This document shows, piece by piece, positions 23,824 through 34,007 of a stretch of DNA of 64,000 nt. Made by a program: the position numbers and the translations under genes. Location: assembly GCF_030272615.1 (NCBI RefSeq), contig NC_081412.1, positions 542,142,335 to 542,206,334 of the forward strand, in the 5' to 3' direction. The notes below the pieces were generated by a model. It saw only the letters and a program-made list of their open reading frames with translations. It made no database searches and had not been told where the DNA came from. Origin of the DNA: Cryptomeria japonica. Lineage: Eukaryota > Streptophyta > Pinopsida > Cupressales > Cupressaceae. Each line of letters begins with the position of its first letter. Positions within the stretch are counted from its first letter, which is position 1.

Positions 23824-25315
23824 ATATAGCATCGTGAAATGATGTTATATCAAAGAAGATTTAAAAATAGTGGAAGAAAAGGATAAGGACTAGTAGCATG
23901 ATACCCCAGTCATGAGATGAAGAAAAAGATAAGGACTAGTAGCATGATGCCCCAGTCATGGGATGAAGAAAAGGATAAGAACTAGTAGCACGATGCCCCA
24001 GTCATGAGATGAGGATGAATGATGAGGAGTAAGGATGACGAGGAAGCAATGGTATGCCCCCTCGAGAGGACATGCGGGTTTGAAGAACACGAGTGTGCTC
24101 TCAAAAGGAATTAGAAGAACAAGTGATGCAAGGATGAAGATAATGAAAGAGGGAAGTAGGATGAGTTGGAGCATTGTGAATGAAATGAGAAAAAGAAATG
24201 AAATGGATTGGATTTCTTGTTGAGTAAGTATAGAGAGAAAACCTAGATTTGATATTATGGATAGTCTACACCATTGATTATAAGAACCAGGATGATATGA
24301 AGATCCGAGGCGTGGACTGACTCTCAGACAAACATGAATTCCTTACACATAGCTATGCAAGTGTTGAGAAACACTTAATACAAAGGTGTGGGTATGTGCA
24401 AGGAAAACCCTCAAACACATCGATACCTCTTGTACCCGAGAAGGTAAGTGTTGATAAACACTAGTACCAGGTCGCCGGTTTATACAAGAGAGATCCAAAA
24501 CATGCCATGCTATGAAAATATGCCCCAGTATGCACCTATTTTAAACATACCTAGATATGGGAAATCCAGGTAGTCGTAGATAGTGCCATCGTAGGGAAAA
24601 AGATGCAAGTCTAAGTGAAAGATCCAAGAAATCAAACAATTCATTCACTCATGACCAACTGATACCTCTTGCCAAGAGTAGGATTAGGGTGGAGGATTAG
24701 GTTGCCAGATGAGGGAAGGATTCATCCCTAGGGAAAAGTGGACTTTTGGATTGGGCAAGTGATCATATGGTTTTGAAGATTAACTTGTGGACTATTCTCA
24801 AGACTTCGTGAAGCTCACACAGAGGCACAAAAGCTTAGTTTGCTGGGACATTCCTTATTCCTGACTTAGGTGAAGACTCATCATCATACACATGTTTTAT
24901 CGGGAGGTGGAAGGGAAGGAATGTTGCGAATGGGTGGACTGAATGGAGGGTGTTTGTAGTGTCAACCCGATAGACAATGGATCCAGATATTTACCTTGGC
25001 GCCTGCATGGAGGTTTTCACCAAGGTACTTGTCCATAGCACCACAAAGTGGTTTTCACTGATGGACGAATTGTTTTTTCTTTTCTTTTTCTGATTTTTTG
25101 AATTTTTTTTGTGTCACAAGGTGCCTGTTTGCCAGGTTTTCACCAAAGTGATTATTTTTTTAGGATCTTTTTCTCATTTTTTTGTATTTTTCTTGATTTT
25201 TTTGATTTTTTGATTTTTTTGACAATTTAAGACTTTCTGAGGACTAGGCATAAAATCTTCTGAGGTGCATGATATTCATTGGATTATCCAAAGGATCACC
25301 TTCAGGAGTAGTCAA
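23824..25315 (-). other. B 3' spacer
   Basis: Noncoding 1.5 kb between integrase and the polypurine tract. It contains three near-direct copies of a block of about 60 bases (GATAAGGACTAGTAGCATGATGCCCCAGTCATG type) at 23876-24010, and T-rich tracts at 25060-25220. The block around 25000-25130 matches the spacer of element A near 48150-48230. No gene seen. Confidence 0.65.
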
Positions 25316-26698
25316 CTAATAAGCTCCTGATCCATATTTTGTTGTGATTACATATGGTCCAAGCCAATTAGGCTCGAACTTGCCTTTCTTTTCTCTTTCT
25401 TGTAGATTTTTTTGATTTTCCATGAGGACAAGATCACCAATTTGAAATTCCTGAGTTTTGACTTTTTTGTTATAACTCATGCACAGATAGTTTTTATATA
25501 CCCGGAGATGATTCAAGGCCTCAAGGTGCCTTTCATCTAACAATTCTAGCTCTTGTAAGCAGGCAATTCTATATTATTCATCTGGTAGGATATTTTGCAG
25601 CGATACCCTTAGAGAGGGGATCTCGATCTCAAGGGGAAGGATGGCTTCGGAGCCAAAGACCAGGGAATAAGGGGTGGTGCCTGTGGGAGTGTGGATGGAG
25701 GTGCGGTAGGCCCACAAAGTGGGATGGATTTGGAGGTGCCAATCACGGCCAACTTCATTGACTATATTTTTGAGGATTTTGATTAGGGTTTTATTAGAAG
25801 CCTTAGCTTGACCATTGCCTTGGGGGTAATATGGGGTGGAGAAGCGATGTTGGATGTTGAATTTTTGGCAGAGTTCTTTGACATCCTGGTTTTTAAATTA
25901 TCTGTCATTATCTGTAATAATAACTTTTGGAATGCCATATGGACAGATCAGGTAGTTCAGGATGAATTTGGATATTTGCTTGCCAGTGCTAATAAAAGTA
26001 AGAGGGATAGCCTCTACCCACTTGGTGAAATACTCAGTGGCGGTGATAATGAATTTATGTCTGTTGGAGGATGAAGGGTGGATTTTCCCAATGAGATTGA
26101 GCCCCCACTGTGAGAAGGGCCATGGCGTAATGAATGGCTGCAATTCTTGTGATGGTGCATGAATCTTGTCACCATGTTTCTGGCAAGGGATGCATTTCTT
26201 CACATAGTTATATGCATCTACTTCCATTTTAGGCCAATAATATCCTATTCTCAAAAGTTTTTTAGCCAAGGTGAGCCCACTTGAGTGTGCCCCATAGATG
26301 CCCTCATGTACTTCACGTAATTCCCATTCCACCTCTTATTTATCTAAACACCTTAGGAGGGAACCATCAAAATGCCTTCTAAATAGGGTGTCTCCAAGGA
26401 TGGTGTAACAAGCACATCGGCGAATGAAGGTTTGTTGTTGGGTTTTGGTGAGATGTGGGGGAATGGTGTTGTCTTTTAGGAAAGTGAAGGTTTCTTGGTA
26501 CCAAGGGGACTCGGGACCAATGAGTACTCACACCATTTCAGATTCTGGTAGGTTGTATGCTGGTATAAATAGTTGCTCAACCAAGAACTCACACTTCTGA
26601 CTGTGTGTTGGCATTTGAAGGAGGGAGCCAATGGTGGCTATTGCATCTGCAGCCCTCTTGTTTGTTCATGTGACTTGATCAAACTTGATTTTCGTGAA
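25316..26698 (-). pseudogene. B integrase (catalytic residues lost)
   Basis: Minus-strand integrase. The zinc finger is seen as HEGIYGAHSSG and KKCIPCQKHGD (about 26190-26315). In the catalytic core the first Asp is Asn (WGLNLIG), the second is kept (IITDND), and the Glu of the third motif is Lys (GQAKASNKT, near 25795). The C-terminal part ends with WLGPYVITT and no chromodomain. Stops and a shift lie between 25544 and 25897 and upstream of 26332. Two of three DDE residues are changed, both by G-to-A type changes, so it is inactive. Confidence 0.82.
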
Positions 26699-27253
26699 TT
26701 ATTGCTTAAGATATTCAACCATGGTATGGTAGAGAAGGAGTTTATCATCTTTTGTCTGGTACTCATCATTGACTTGTTTTATGACAAGTTGGGAATCACC
26801 ATAGACTTGTAATTCCTTTATTTTCCAGTGGATAGCCAAGCGCAAACCTGTGATGAGTGCCTCATATTCTGTGATGTTGTTGGTACATGCAAAAGCTATC
26901 TTGTATGAATTTGGGATGCCATCTCCTTGAGGTGTGATCAATAATAATCCTACCCCCAATCCATTTTGAGTGCAAGAGCCATCAAAGTATAATTGCCATG
27001 TGGAGGATGTGGTAATAGTCATAATGAACTCATATGGTAATTCTGTGAGAATGGGATGGTCACCCAGAAGTGGAGTGTCGACCAACTGGTCTGCGATGAC
27101 TTGTCCCTTGATTGCTTTTCTGTCTACATATTCAATGTCAAACTCACTTAAGAGTATGACCCATTTAGCGGTTCTGCTAGTGAGGGCAACTTTTGACAAG
27201 AGATATTTAAGTGGATCAATCTTAGCAATTAGTTTTGTTTTATTGTTCAACAT
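26699..27253 (-). CDS. B second (archaeal-type) RNase H domain
   Basis: This open frame of 184 residues covers the end of the connection domain and a full second RNase H. Catalytic positions look intact: Asp in LYFDGSC, Glu in ITEYEALI, Asp in YGDSQLVI. The dual RNase H arrangement marks the Tat lineage; the extra domain is thought to cut the RNA strand of the hybrid. It was once part of the polyprotein and is not an independent gene. A stop at 27254 separates it from the RT-linked domain. Confidence 0.8.
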   Translation of the reverse strand: MLNNKTKLIAKIDPLKYLLSKVALTSRTAKWVILLSEFDIEYVDRKAIKGQVIADQLVDTPLLGDHPILTELPYEFIMTITTSSTWQLYFDGSCTQNGLGVGLLLITPQGDGIPNSYKIAFACTNNITEYEALITGLRLAIHWKIKELQVYGDSQLVIKQVNDEYQTKDDKLLLYHTMVEYLKQ

Positions 27254-27851
27254 ATAGTGTCAGAGTTTCTATGTGCTAAACACCAATGCCAAACATGCTC
27301 TTTCAATGGGGGTATAATTGAGTTCATATCCTACTAGTGTTTTACTGATGTAGTAAATGGAATGTTTCTTCCCTTGATCATCTGTTTGTGCTAGTAATGC
27401 CCCCAATGCCACTACAATAGCACATATGTACAAAATAAAGGGTTTCCCAGGAGTAGGAGGCATAAGCACTGGAGGTGATGCTAGATATTCTTTTAGTTTC
27501 TCAAAGGCCTTTTGACATAAACAGTCCCATTTGAATTTTGTGTCCTTGCGCAACAGGTGTGCAAATGGATGACACTTATCTACTAATTGTGAAATAAAAT
27601 GTCTAACAGATTAGAGTTTCTCCTAGAGACTATGTAACTGCCTGAGAGTTTTTGGTGGAGGCATTTCCATGATAGCTTTTACCTTTGCAGGATCGACCTC
27701 GATGCCTCTACGGGAAACAATGAATCCTAATAGTTTTCTCGATGTGACCCCAAACACACACTTTTTGGGATTCGGGCATAGTTTGTATTTTTCCAATCTT
27801 TCAAAGATCTGCTTTAGAATAGGGATGTGTTCTTGTCTTGTCTTGGATTTA
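27254..27851 (-). pseudogene. B RT C-terminus and RT-linked RNase H
   Basis: Contains the RT region after the catalytic motif (KKCVFGVTS, then EVDPAKVKAIMEMPPP) and the degraded RT-linked RNase H (27269-27553) with YICAIVVALGALLAQ, lacking the usual Asp. Stops lie at about 27615-27640. It joins 32882 across element K with the frame preserved. Confidence 0.8.
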
Positions 27852-28336
27852 TGTTGGATTTTGCCAAGATCAAGAGCTCAATGAAATGTACAAAATAGAG
27901 ACACAATATGGGACAAGAATAAACTGTATTCTCATCAATAGAAATGATCAATAACAAGATGTTCAATAGTTGTTCAATAGTTACATACAATGAATAGAGG
28001 CCTGCTTATATAGGCAAGGATAGGGATATGTATGAGCACACAAACATGACATGTGGCTCAATAAGAAACAAGGGTAGGTAGGTAGGAGAAATAATATAAT
28101 ATTCCACATGAGGTGGATCACCCACCGAAGGTGGAATTATCACTCCACAATAAGTGGATATGATAGTGTAATAACAAGATCAACACCAAAAAAGGTGGAA
28201 TTTCTCCTACACACACTATCCCAATGTGGCACAAACACCCAAGTGTCTCATATCCAAACTACTATGAAATGCATTATCCTAAGTAAACTTAAGTAAGTGT
28301 AATAATATCCAAGATGAATAATTATTTACACCAACA
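27852..28336 (-). repeat. 3' LTR of K, 485 bp
   Basis: Plus strand starts TGTTGGATTTTGCC and ends ACACCAACA, so the ends are inverted TGTTGG/CCAACA. Nearly identical to 32380-32881. The minus strand has a TATA box (TATATAAG, 28006-28013). Repeated GGTGGAA/TTCCACC words form short inverted repeats within it. Confidence 0.95.
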
Positions 28337-28347
28337 CCCCCCCTTAA
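28337..28347 (-). other. Polypurine tract of K
   Basis: The minus strand reads CTTAAGGGGGG then G directly before the LTR. A G-rich purine run at this place is the plus-strand primer and fixes the 3' side of the element. Confidence 0.85.
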
Positions 28348-28558
28348 GTGCAACTTAGGGGAATGCACTTAAGTCTACAATGCAACTAAGCAATGCAAGA
28401 TGGGTCCCGGCTATGAGGCCATGTTAGGTATCCATGTACAAATACAAATGCATGCAAACCAATGCAATGAAATCTCTCACAAAGTGTGGAAAGAGAGAAA
28501 ATCCCAATGGGAAAAAACCCTCCCCCAAAAGAGAGATGAAAGCTATACAAGAGAACTC
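28348..28558 (-). other. K sequence after the last ORF
   Basis: About 210 bases between the downstream ORF and the polypurine tract, with runs such as AAACCCTCCCCC. No gene or domain seen. Confidence 0.6.
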
Positions 28559-29224
28559 TCATAGAAGAATGTGAGGAACGAAACCCCATGTGAGGAAAAA
28601 GTCCCCCCCATATGAGAGAAGAAGAGAAGTCAAACTGTGACCCCCCCTCAATGGAGAATCTACACCAATGATAGAAGCTCGATGTATGAAGAAACTGCTC
28701 CATGAACATCGAACAACATTCCTCCCCTTAGGAAGAAACAAAACCAAAGGTGTATCCATGAAGTCTCCCCAATCATGAAGGGAAGATGTATGAAGAAAAC
28801 TCATGATGAAAGGAATCTCTGAAAACTGCTCAAGTGTCCCCATGTCGATGCTGAAAGATACCCCCTCCAAAGGTGGTAAACTGTGCCACATTGCTGAAAA
28901 AGGCACTCCAAGATCTAGTGGAGATGGATGTAGAACATTTCCCAAAGACTCACATGTCTCCTCAAAACATAAAGAGACCTCCTCCAACTGTTGTACATAA
29001 GTATCCACAATCATGTCAACCTCGAAAGAATGATCATGTAGAGAATGAACAAGAGGGTCAGAGTGTGCCCTCGCAACAATCGAAGAAGGATCATCTTCAT
29101 CAAAGAGAAGATGAATGTCATCAATGATGTCTCCCAAATTTGCAATGTAGGATTCCACAAACAAACCTGCAATGTTTGTCAAGTAATCATCCCATGAATC
29201 TGAAGCTGGAAGACAATGAATATC
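28559..29224 (-). pseudogene. K downstream acidic frame, in phase with gag-protease
   Basis: Directly after the gag-protease stop (TAG 29225-29227) the same frame stays open for about 220 codons, to 28559. It starts DIHCLPAS and has no ATG near its start, so it is probably the rest of one longer protein cut by a single amber codon. The sequence is rich in Asp, Glu, Ser, Leu and Phe (for example LFDEDDPSS). It has no integrase or RT motif and I do not recognise it. It occupies the place where a copia polyprotein would have integrase. Confidence 0.6.
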
Positions 29225-30838
29225 CTACTGCACTGAATCACATGAAGGCAAAACTGTCGCACTATCTGCATCATCAAGTGCAATAGGTGATATGATATCA
29301 ATAGGAGGAGATGAAATACAAGACTCAAGAATGGGGTCACATGTGAGAATCCCCATGTTCAAGTGTCCAAAGTTCTCCTCAAAATCTGAACCATCACAAG
29401 AAGTGTGATCATCATGTATAGAATCATCAAATGTGAAATCATCATCATCAACAAAATCTAAAAAGGAGTATAACCGAGATGCATGATCAACCACCCCAAT
29501 CGCAATGATGGCTCTAGTCTCCATGTCTCTAATAAAAACTAAGTCAGGTGTGAACTCCACAACTCTCTTAGTTGCGCCATGTGTGATTTGATAGATAGAA
29601 AGGAGATTGTTTGTCAAGTGGGGTACACACAACACATCATTGAAGGAGTTATCCCCAATGTCAATAGATCCTTTCCCAATCACATCCATGTATGTATGAT
29701 TGCCCATCAAAATCTGTGGCATGGTGCAAGGCTCAAATGTAGAGAACATAGACTGCGAAGATGCCATATGATGAAAAGCCCTTGAATCTAGAAGCCAACT
29801 CTCTGAATCATGACTGATAGTAGCACATAGAGCTTTTCCTTTTCTTGTTCCAAAAGAGTGAGTCTTTCCACTTGTAGAAGCCATGAATGCTTGCCCTTTT
29901 CCTTTTGAATGTGAGGAAGTGGAAGTTGATGAATCATCCTTCTTGTAGACTTTAGGCAAATCAATGTTATGCTTTTTGATGATATGTGTGAGTTCATCAA
30001 TCTTCTTAGAATAGCAACGATGCTCCTCATGACCAATCTTTTTACAATAAGCACAAGTAGTTCTCTCTCTCTTTGGTGAATTATCTCTCTTGGAAGAGGA
30101 TGAATCTCCTTGTTGTGGAGAAGATGGTGCTTTTTCCTTAGGCTTTGATTGCCATTTCTTCTTGTTTGAGTTGTCCTTTCCTTGATTTCCTTTGTTCCCT
30201 TGATTTGCCACTAATGCTTGAGACTTAGAAGCCTTAATAATGCCCATGCTTATCAACTTAGTTTGTTCCATCATCAACATTTCATTGAAAGCATCAAATG
30301 TAGGCATTGTGTAGCTTGAACCCATTGTCATCCTATGAGTTTGGAAACTAGAAACAAATGCTGCATATTCTTGTGGAAGCTTGCCTATCAAGTTGAATAT
30401 CAATTGAGTATCCTTCTTATCAATGCCACAATCTTTGAGTTGTGCCCTCAACTCATTTGCCTTAGTGACATAATCTTGTATAGTATCAAAGTTCTTGGGA
30501 TCTAACATGGTGAGATCACTATCAATTTGATATCCCCTAATCTCATCAACTTGACCATACAAGTCTTGAAACTTTTGCCAAGCATCCTTGATTAGAGTAC
30601 ATTTCTCAATATGAAAAATGAGATCCTTTGATACATACTTTCTTAAGGTACCAATTGCCATGATATTTTTAGTGAGCCAATCTAAGTGACCAACTAGATC
30701 AGCCTTAGGATCAGCTGGAGCAACAATAGTTCCATCAATGTAATGAGTGAGTCCTTTTTCCATAAGTTTACTCCTTGCATCAATTTTCCAAGTAGCATAA
30801 TTATGTGGAGTTAAGAGAGGAAACTTAGAAGAACCCAT
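29225..30838 (-). CDS. K gag-protease polyprotein
   Basis: 537 residues from ATG 30836-30838 (MGSSKFPLL, the usual start for copia gag; an ATG 20 codons upstream is possible). The gag domain starts TPHNYATWK and includes DAWQKFQDLYG and KLPQEYAAF. A Lys/Ser/Gln-rich hinge leads to a zinc knuckle C-x2-C-x4-H-x4-C at 30014-30055, and then to protease with WLLDSRAFHHM at 29780-29811. The active site is normally DSG; here it is DSR (GGG to AGG), which should kill the protease. The C-terminus resembles the pre-integrase segment, ending LYSFLDF, then an acidic tail. Packages element RNA in particles if expressed. Confidence 0.88.
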   Translation of the reverse strand: MGSSKFPLLTPHNYATWKIDARSKLMEKGLTHYIDGTIVAPADPKADLVGHLDWLTKNIMAIGTLRKYVSKDLIFHIEKCTLIKDAWQKFQDLYGQVDEIRGYQIDSDLTMLDPKNFDTIQDYVTKANELRAQLKDCGIDKKDTQLIFNLIGKLPQEYAAFVSSFQTHRMTMGSSYTMPTFDAFNEMLMMEQTKLISMGIIKASKSQALVANQGNKGNQGKDNSNKKKWQSKPKEKAPSSPQQGDSSSSKRDNSPKRERTTCAYCKKIGHEEHRCYSKKIDELTHIIKKHNIDLPKVYKKDDSSTSTSSHSKGKGQAFMASTSGKTHSFGTRKGKALCATISHDSESWLLDSRAFHHMASSQSMFSTFEPCTMPQILMGNHTYMDVIGKGSIDIGDNSFNDVLCVPHLTNNLLSIYQITHGATKRVVEFTPDLVFIRDMETRAIIAIGVVDHASRLYSFLDFVDDDDFTFDDSIHDDHTSCDGSDFEENFGHLNMGILTCDPILESCISSPPIDIISPIALDDADSATVLPSCDSVQ

Positions 30839-32366
30839 AGCAGCAAAAAGGAAGGAACACAAGAGCACAAAAGCACAAGAGACACCCCCCAAATTCACTC
30901 AATCAAAGTACCCCCCCAAAGTGATGATTTTGGCACTTTATACTTAGTGCGATTACAATGAGCCACTTGCAAAACAAGGCAAAGTGGACTTATGATGCAA
31001 ATTTTACAACTTCTCAAATGAGATACAAGAGACTTCAATCAATAGTGCAATGAATCTAACTGAGATTCAAAAAATATACAAGTACCAAGAGAGCCAAAAA
31101 TGGCCAAGATCTGAAAGTATAATTTCTACTTACAATGGCATCAATTTGATAGCATCATGTGAAAGTAGATGAAAAAATACGCACTTTCAAAAAAAATGGC
31201 ACCTAAAAAGGAGGTCAGATGACCCCAAACAAAGCCTCTGAAGTTGCAAAAATTGGGATTACTCAGGTACAGTCACCAAAAACTGCATTTTCTAAAAAAT
31301 ACATGCATCAAAATCAAAAAAATTCTTCACCACTGTGGAGAGCACAAAATTCTAGCCCATTTCAAAAAAAATTGCACCCAAAAAGGAGCAAAAATGAGCA
31401 AGTTATGGCCATTTGAAGTTGAACTGCAAAATCAAAAATGCCAATGAGAGGGGGTCCAAAAATTTTCAAACCCTGCTGATGTGGCACTGAAGTCAGCAAG
31501 TCACATGATTAAATTTGACGACCATATGACCATCACAAAAACTTCACCCTGCTGACTGGGCGTCTGTACTGTACGGACGGATGGCGTGGACAGCTGACTG
31601 TGTATTCCGTACTATACGGATTTGCTGACTGGATGAACCACATGGCAGATGATGTGGCAGTCCATACAGAATCTGATTGTGTGTACAAAAAAGCTGACTG
31701 GGTAAGGCTTTACCCACGGGCCAGTGGGCGCCTGCCACGTGGCGGGCGCGGGTTCCTCTGGTCTGTGTCCGTGTGGCGGAGGAGGCGCTGCCGGAGAGGA
31801 GGCCGGCGGTGGTGGCGGCGGAGCACAGGCTGCGGTGGAGCGGAGGAAGCTGGAGCCGGGAGGATGCGGGGAGAACCAGCGGGCGGTGGCGACGTGCGGA
31901 GCCAGGAGTGGAAGCCGAGGCGTGCGGTCAGCGAGCACACGCGAATGGTACGACGCGGGTGCGGGCTTCGGCGGTGGCGAGCGCAGGGTTCGGAGCGTGC
32001 TGCAGCAGGTACGTGTTGGACCTGCAACCTACAGGGTCACAGGGGGGGGTCTGCGGACCCCCCAAAAACCTCCTTTTTTTTTGATGATTTTTCAATTTTT
32101 TTTCGGAATTTTTTTTGAAAATAATAATTTTTTTTTTTGAAAAATATTAATTTTTTTTGAAATCCGTACGATACAAGCAAAATTGGAGAAAAAAAATTTC
32201 TCACCAAAATAGGCCGAATTTATAACCAAAATTCATGGAAACGGCCTTCTGGACGCAATGGCGAGGTCGGATCTGGTCTAAGACACCTCCAAAAGATGCT
32301 GCTCCTCAAATTTGCCTCTTGACGTCACAATAATGCCTCTTCAAGACGAATCAATGAAGCCCCAAT
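30839..32366 (-). other. K leader with GC-rich insert
   Basis: The 1.5 kb between primer site and gag holds no conserved retroelement domain. From about 31540 to 32060 it is strongly GC-rich (many GGCGG, GGAGG and GTGGCG words) against an AT-rich background, bounded by T-tracts at 32075-32160 and AT-rich DNA on the gag side. Short inverted words around CCGTAC/GTACGG occur at 31570-31620 and 32163. Frames on both strands across the GC-rich part are open only because of composition; I see no known domain. Confidence 0.7.
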
Positions 32367-32379
32367 GGCTCTGATACCA
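32367..32379 (-). other. Primer binding site of K (initiator Met tRNA)
   Basis: The minus strand reads TGGTATCAGAGCC directly against the LTR end, the complement of the plant initiator-Met tRNA 3' end. Confidence 0.93.
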
Positions 32380-32881
32380 TGTTGGATTTTGCCAAGATCA
32401 AGAGCTCAATGAAATGTACAAAATAGAGACACAATATGGGACAAGAATAAACTGTATTCTCATCAATAGAAATGATCAATAACAAGATGTTCAATAGTTG
32501 TTCAATAGTTACATACAATGAATAGAGGCCTGCTTATATAGGCAAGACTAGGGATATGTATGAGCACACAAACATGACATGTGGCTCAATAAGAAACAAG
32601 GGTAGGTAGGAAGTAGGTGTGGGTAGGTAGGAGAAATAATATAATATTCCACATGAGGTGGATCACCCACCGAAGGTGGAATTATCACTCCACAATAAGT
32701 GGATATGATAGTGTAATAACAAGATCAACACCAAAAAAGGTGGAATTTCTCCTACACACACTATCCCGTTGTGGCACAAACACCCAAGTGTCTCATATCC
32801 AAACTACTATGAAATGCATTATCCTAAGTAAACTTAAGTAAGTGTAATAATATCCAAGATGAATAATTATTTACACCAACA
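32380..32881 (-). repeat. 5' LTR of K, 502 bp
   Basis: Same ends as 27852-28336. The length difference is a 17-base duplication inside a GGTAGGTAGG run near 32600-32630. The TATA box lies on the minus strand at 32533-32540. Confidence 0.95.
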
Positions 32882-33240
32882 ATTTGCCTAGCAGATCATC
32901 CACATAGTCCTCCATAATTTTATGCAAGAGGTCATGAAAAATTGTTGTCATGGCACGTTGATATGTAGCTCCAGCATTTTTGAGGCCAAAAGGCATGACT
33001 CGGTAACAGAAAGTTCCCACAGTGTCGTGAATGCAATTTTATGCTGATCCTCACTTGCAATCCTGATTTGGTTATATCCAGAAAATCCATCCATAAGTGA
33101 TAGCATCTCATGTCTCGTTGTAAGGTCCACAATCATATCTATATTGGGGAGTGATAAATCATCTTTAGGACAAGTTCTATTTAGATCTCGGAAATTGATG
33201 AATTCTGCATCCAACATCTTTTGGAGTTCCGCCTTGACCA
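32882..33240 (-). pseudogene. B reverse transcriptase core, N-terminally deleted
   Basis: Minus-strand RT with NFRDLNRTCPKDDLSLP, SLMDGFSGYNQIRIA and the catalytic YVDDLLG next to the K insertion. The palm start is missing: VKAELQKMLDAEFI passes directly into NFRDLNR, where sister copies have about 30 more residues. A frameshift lies near 33020. Upstream it is fused to gag by a larger deletion. Confidence 0.8.
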
Positions 33241-34006
33241 ACCACGGTTTGGACCCTCTTTGCATCAGTTACACCATCGTTGACTACGTTTTTGTTTTTA
33301 GACCAGAACTTTGGTTTGTCATTATGATAAGAGGAAGAACTTTGTGTCAATTTTTGGTAATGTTTCAAGGTTCCTTCCTCCAACAAGACACGTTCGAGGG
33401 CGAGGCCCTTATCGGTCAATTTTTGGAAGGATTTGATACATTGAGATGTCAGAGGTCTTGAAAGTTCAGGTACCAAGTTCTTTTGAAATAAATCAATTTG
33501 ATGTTGTTCTAGCATGTCCCATTGGAATTTCTTGATAAGATGTCACCGTCTTTGTAAGAAGTTGGAAAAAGTCTCTCCGGGCCTTTGCTTTGTGTTACAC
33601 AAGTCCATCATAGAAATGTCATTAGCCATGTTGTAGGCATAGTGAGCTACAAATTTCTTTGCCAAGTCTGGAAAGGAGACAATGGAACCTCATGGTAGAG
33701 ATGAGAACCATGCCAGGGCATCTCCTGTGAGACTCTTGGGAAAGAGTCTGCGAAGGTATAGGTCACTATAGGAGACTTCTTGACATAAGATGTGAATTCC
33801 CGGACATGGTCGCGGGGGTCTCCTTTGCCTTCATACTTGGTGAATTTAGGGATCTCAAATCCTGGGGGGTAGGGTGCAACTGCTATAGACGGGTCATAAG
33901 GACAAGGAAAAAATTCCTCAAATGAGTAAGGTATCCTCTTATTAGTGGTGCAAGTCACCCAAGGCAATATCAAACTAGGTTGGCTCTCCACATTTTTTGT
34001 GCACAA
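33241..34006 (-). pseudogene. B gag, truncated at both ends
   Basis: Minus-strand gag with FPCPYDPSIAVAPYPPGFEIP, KFTKYEGKGDPRDHV (33860-33930), a stop at about 33690 (TGA in place of Arg), DLCNTKQRPGETFS (33580-33620) and NKNVVNDGV near 33280. It ends abruptly at 34006 where unrelated plus-orientation DNA starts. At its other end it passes into RT near 33240, so the knuckle, protease and linker are deleted. More diverged from A than A2 is. Confidence 0.8.
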
Positions 34007-34007
34007 T
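34006..34007. other. Inferred left inversion breakpoint
   Basis: Minus-strand gag of element B stops and plus-orientation sequence leading into an LTR of element C begins, within about 15 bases of this point. Its partner is 58525/58526. The evidence is the pair of split target duplications, GAGCC for B and GAAAG for C. Confidence 0.7.

Larger units (their letters stand above)
27852..32881 (-). mobile_element. Copia-type element K, complete but without polymerase, 5030 bp
   Basis: Two LTRs of 485 and 502 bp that differ by about three substitutions and one 17-base indel. It has an initiator-Met primer site, a polypurine tract and a gag-protease frame, but no integrase, RT or RNase H anywhere in its 4.0-kb interior. 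The flanks on the minus strand are CAAAT and TAAAT, a 5-bp duplication with one change. It interrupts element B just after the RT catalytic motif. It is a recent, non-autonomous insertion that must have used enzymes from another copia element. Confidence 0.92.
22822..34006 (-). mobile_element. Tat-type element B, main part, minus strand
   Basis: 3' LTR (22822-23808), polypurine tract, spacer, integrase, both RNase H domains and RT, then gag, all on the minus strand, with copia element K inserted at 27852-32881. The interior is deleted: gag runs directly into RT near 33240, with the gag end, protease, linker and RT start missing. Its 5' LTR is not beside its gag. A matching LTR lies at 57538-58525 in the opposite orientation, and the outer flanks of the two LTRs both read GAGCC (22817-22821 as its complement GGCTC, and 57533-57537). 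Confidence 0.85.

Noticed and set aside
31600-32140. Overlapping Arg/Gly-rich and Pro-rich frames in the K leader as a gene
   Set aside because: All phases are open on both strands because the block is GC-rich; no domain or start context supports coding.
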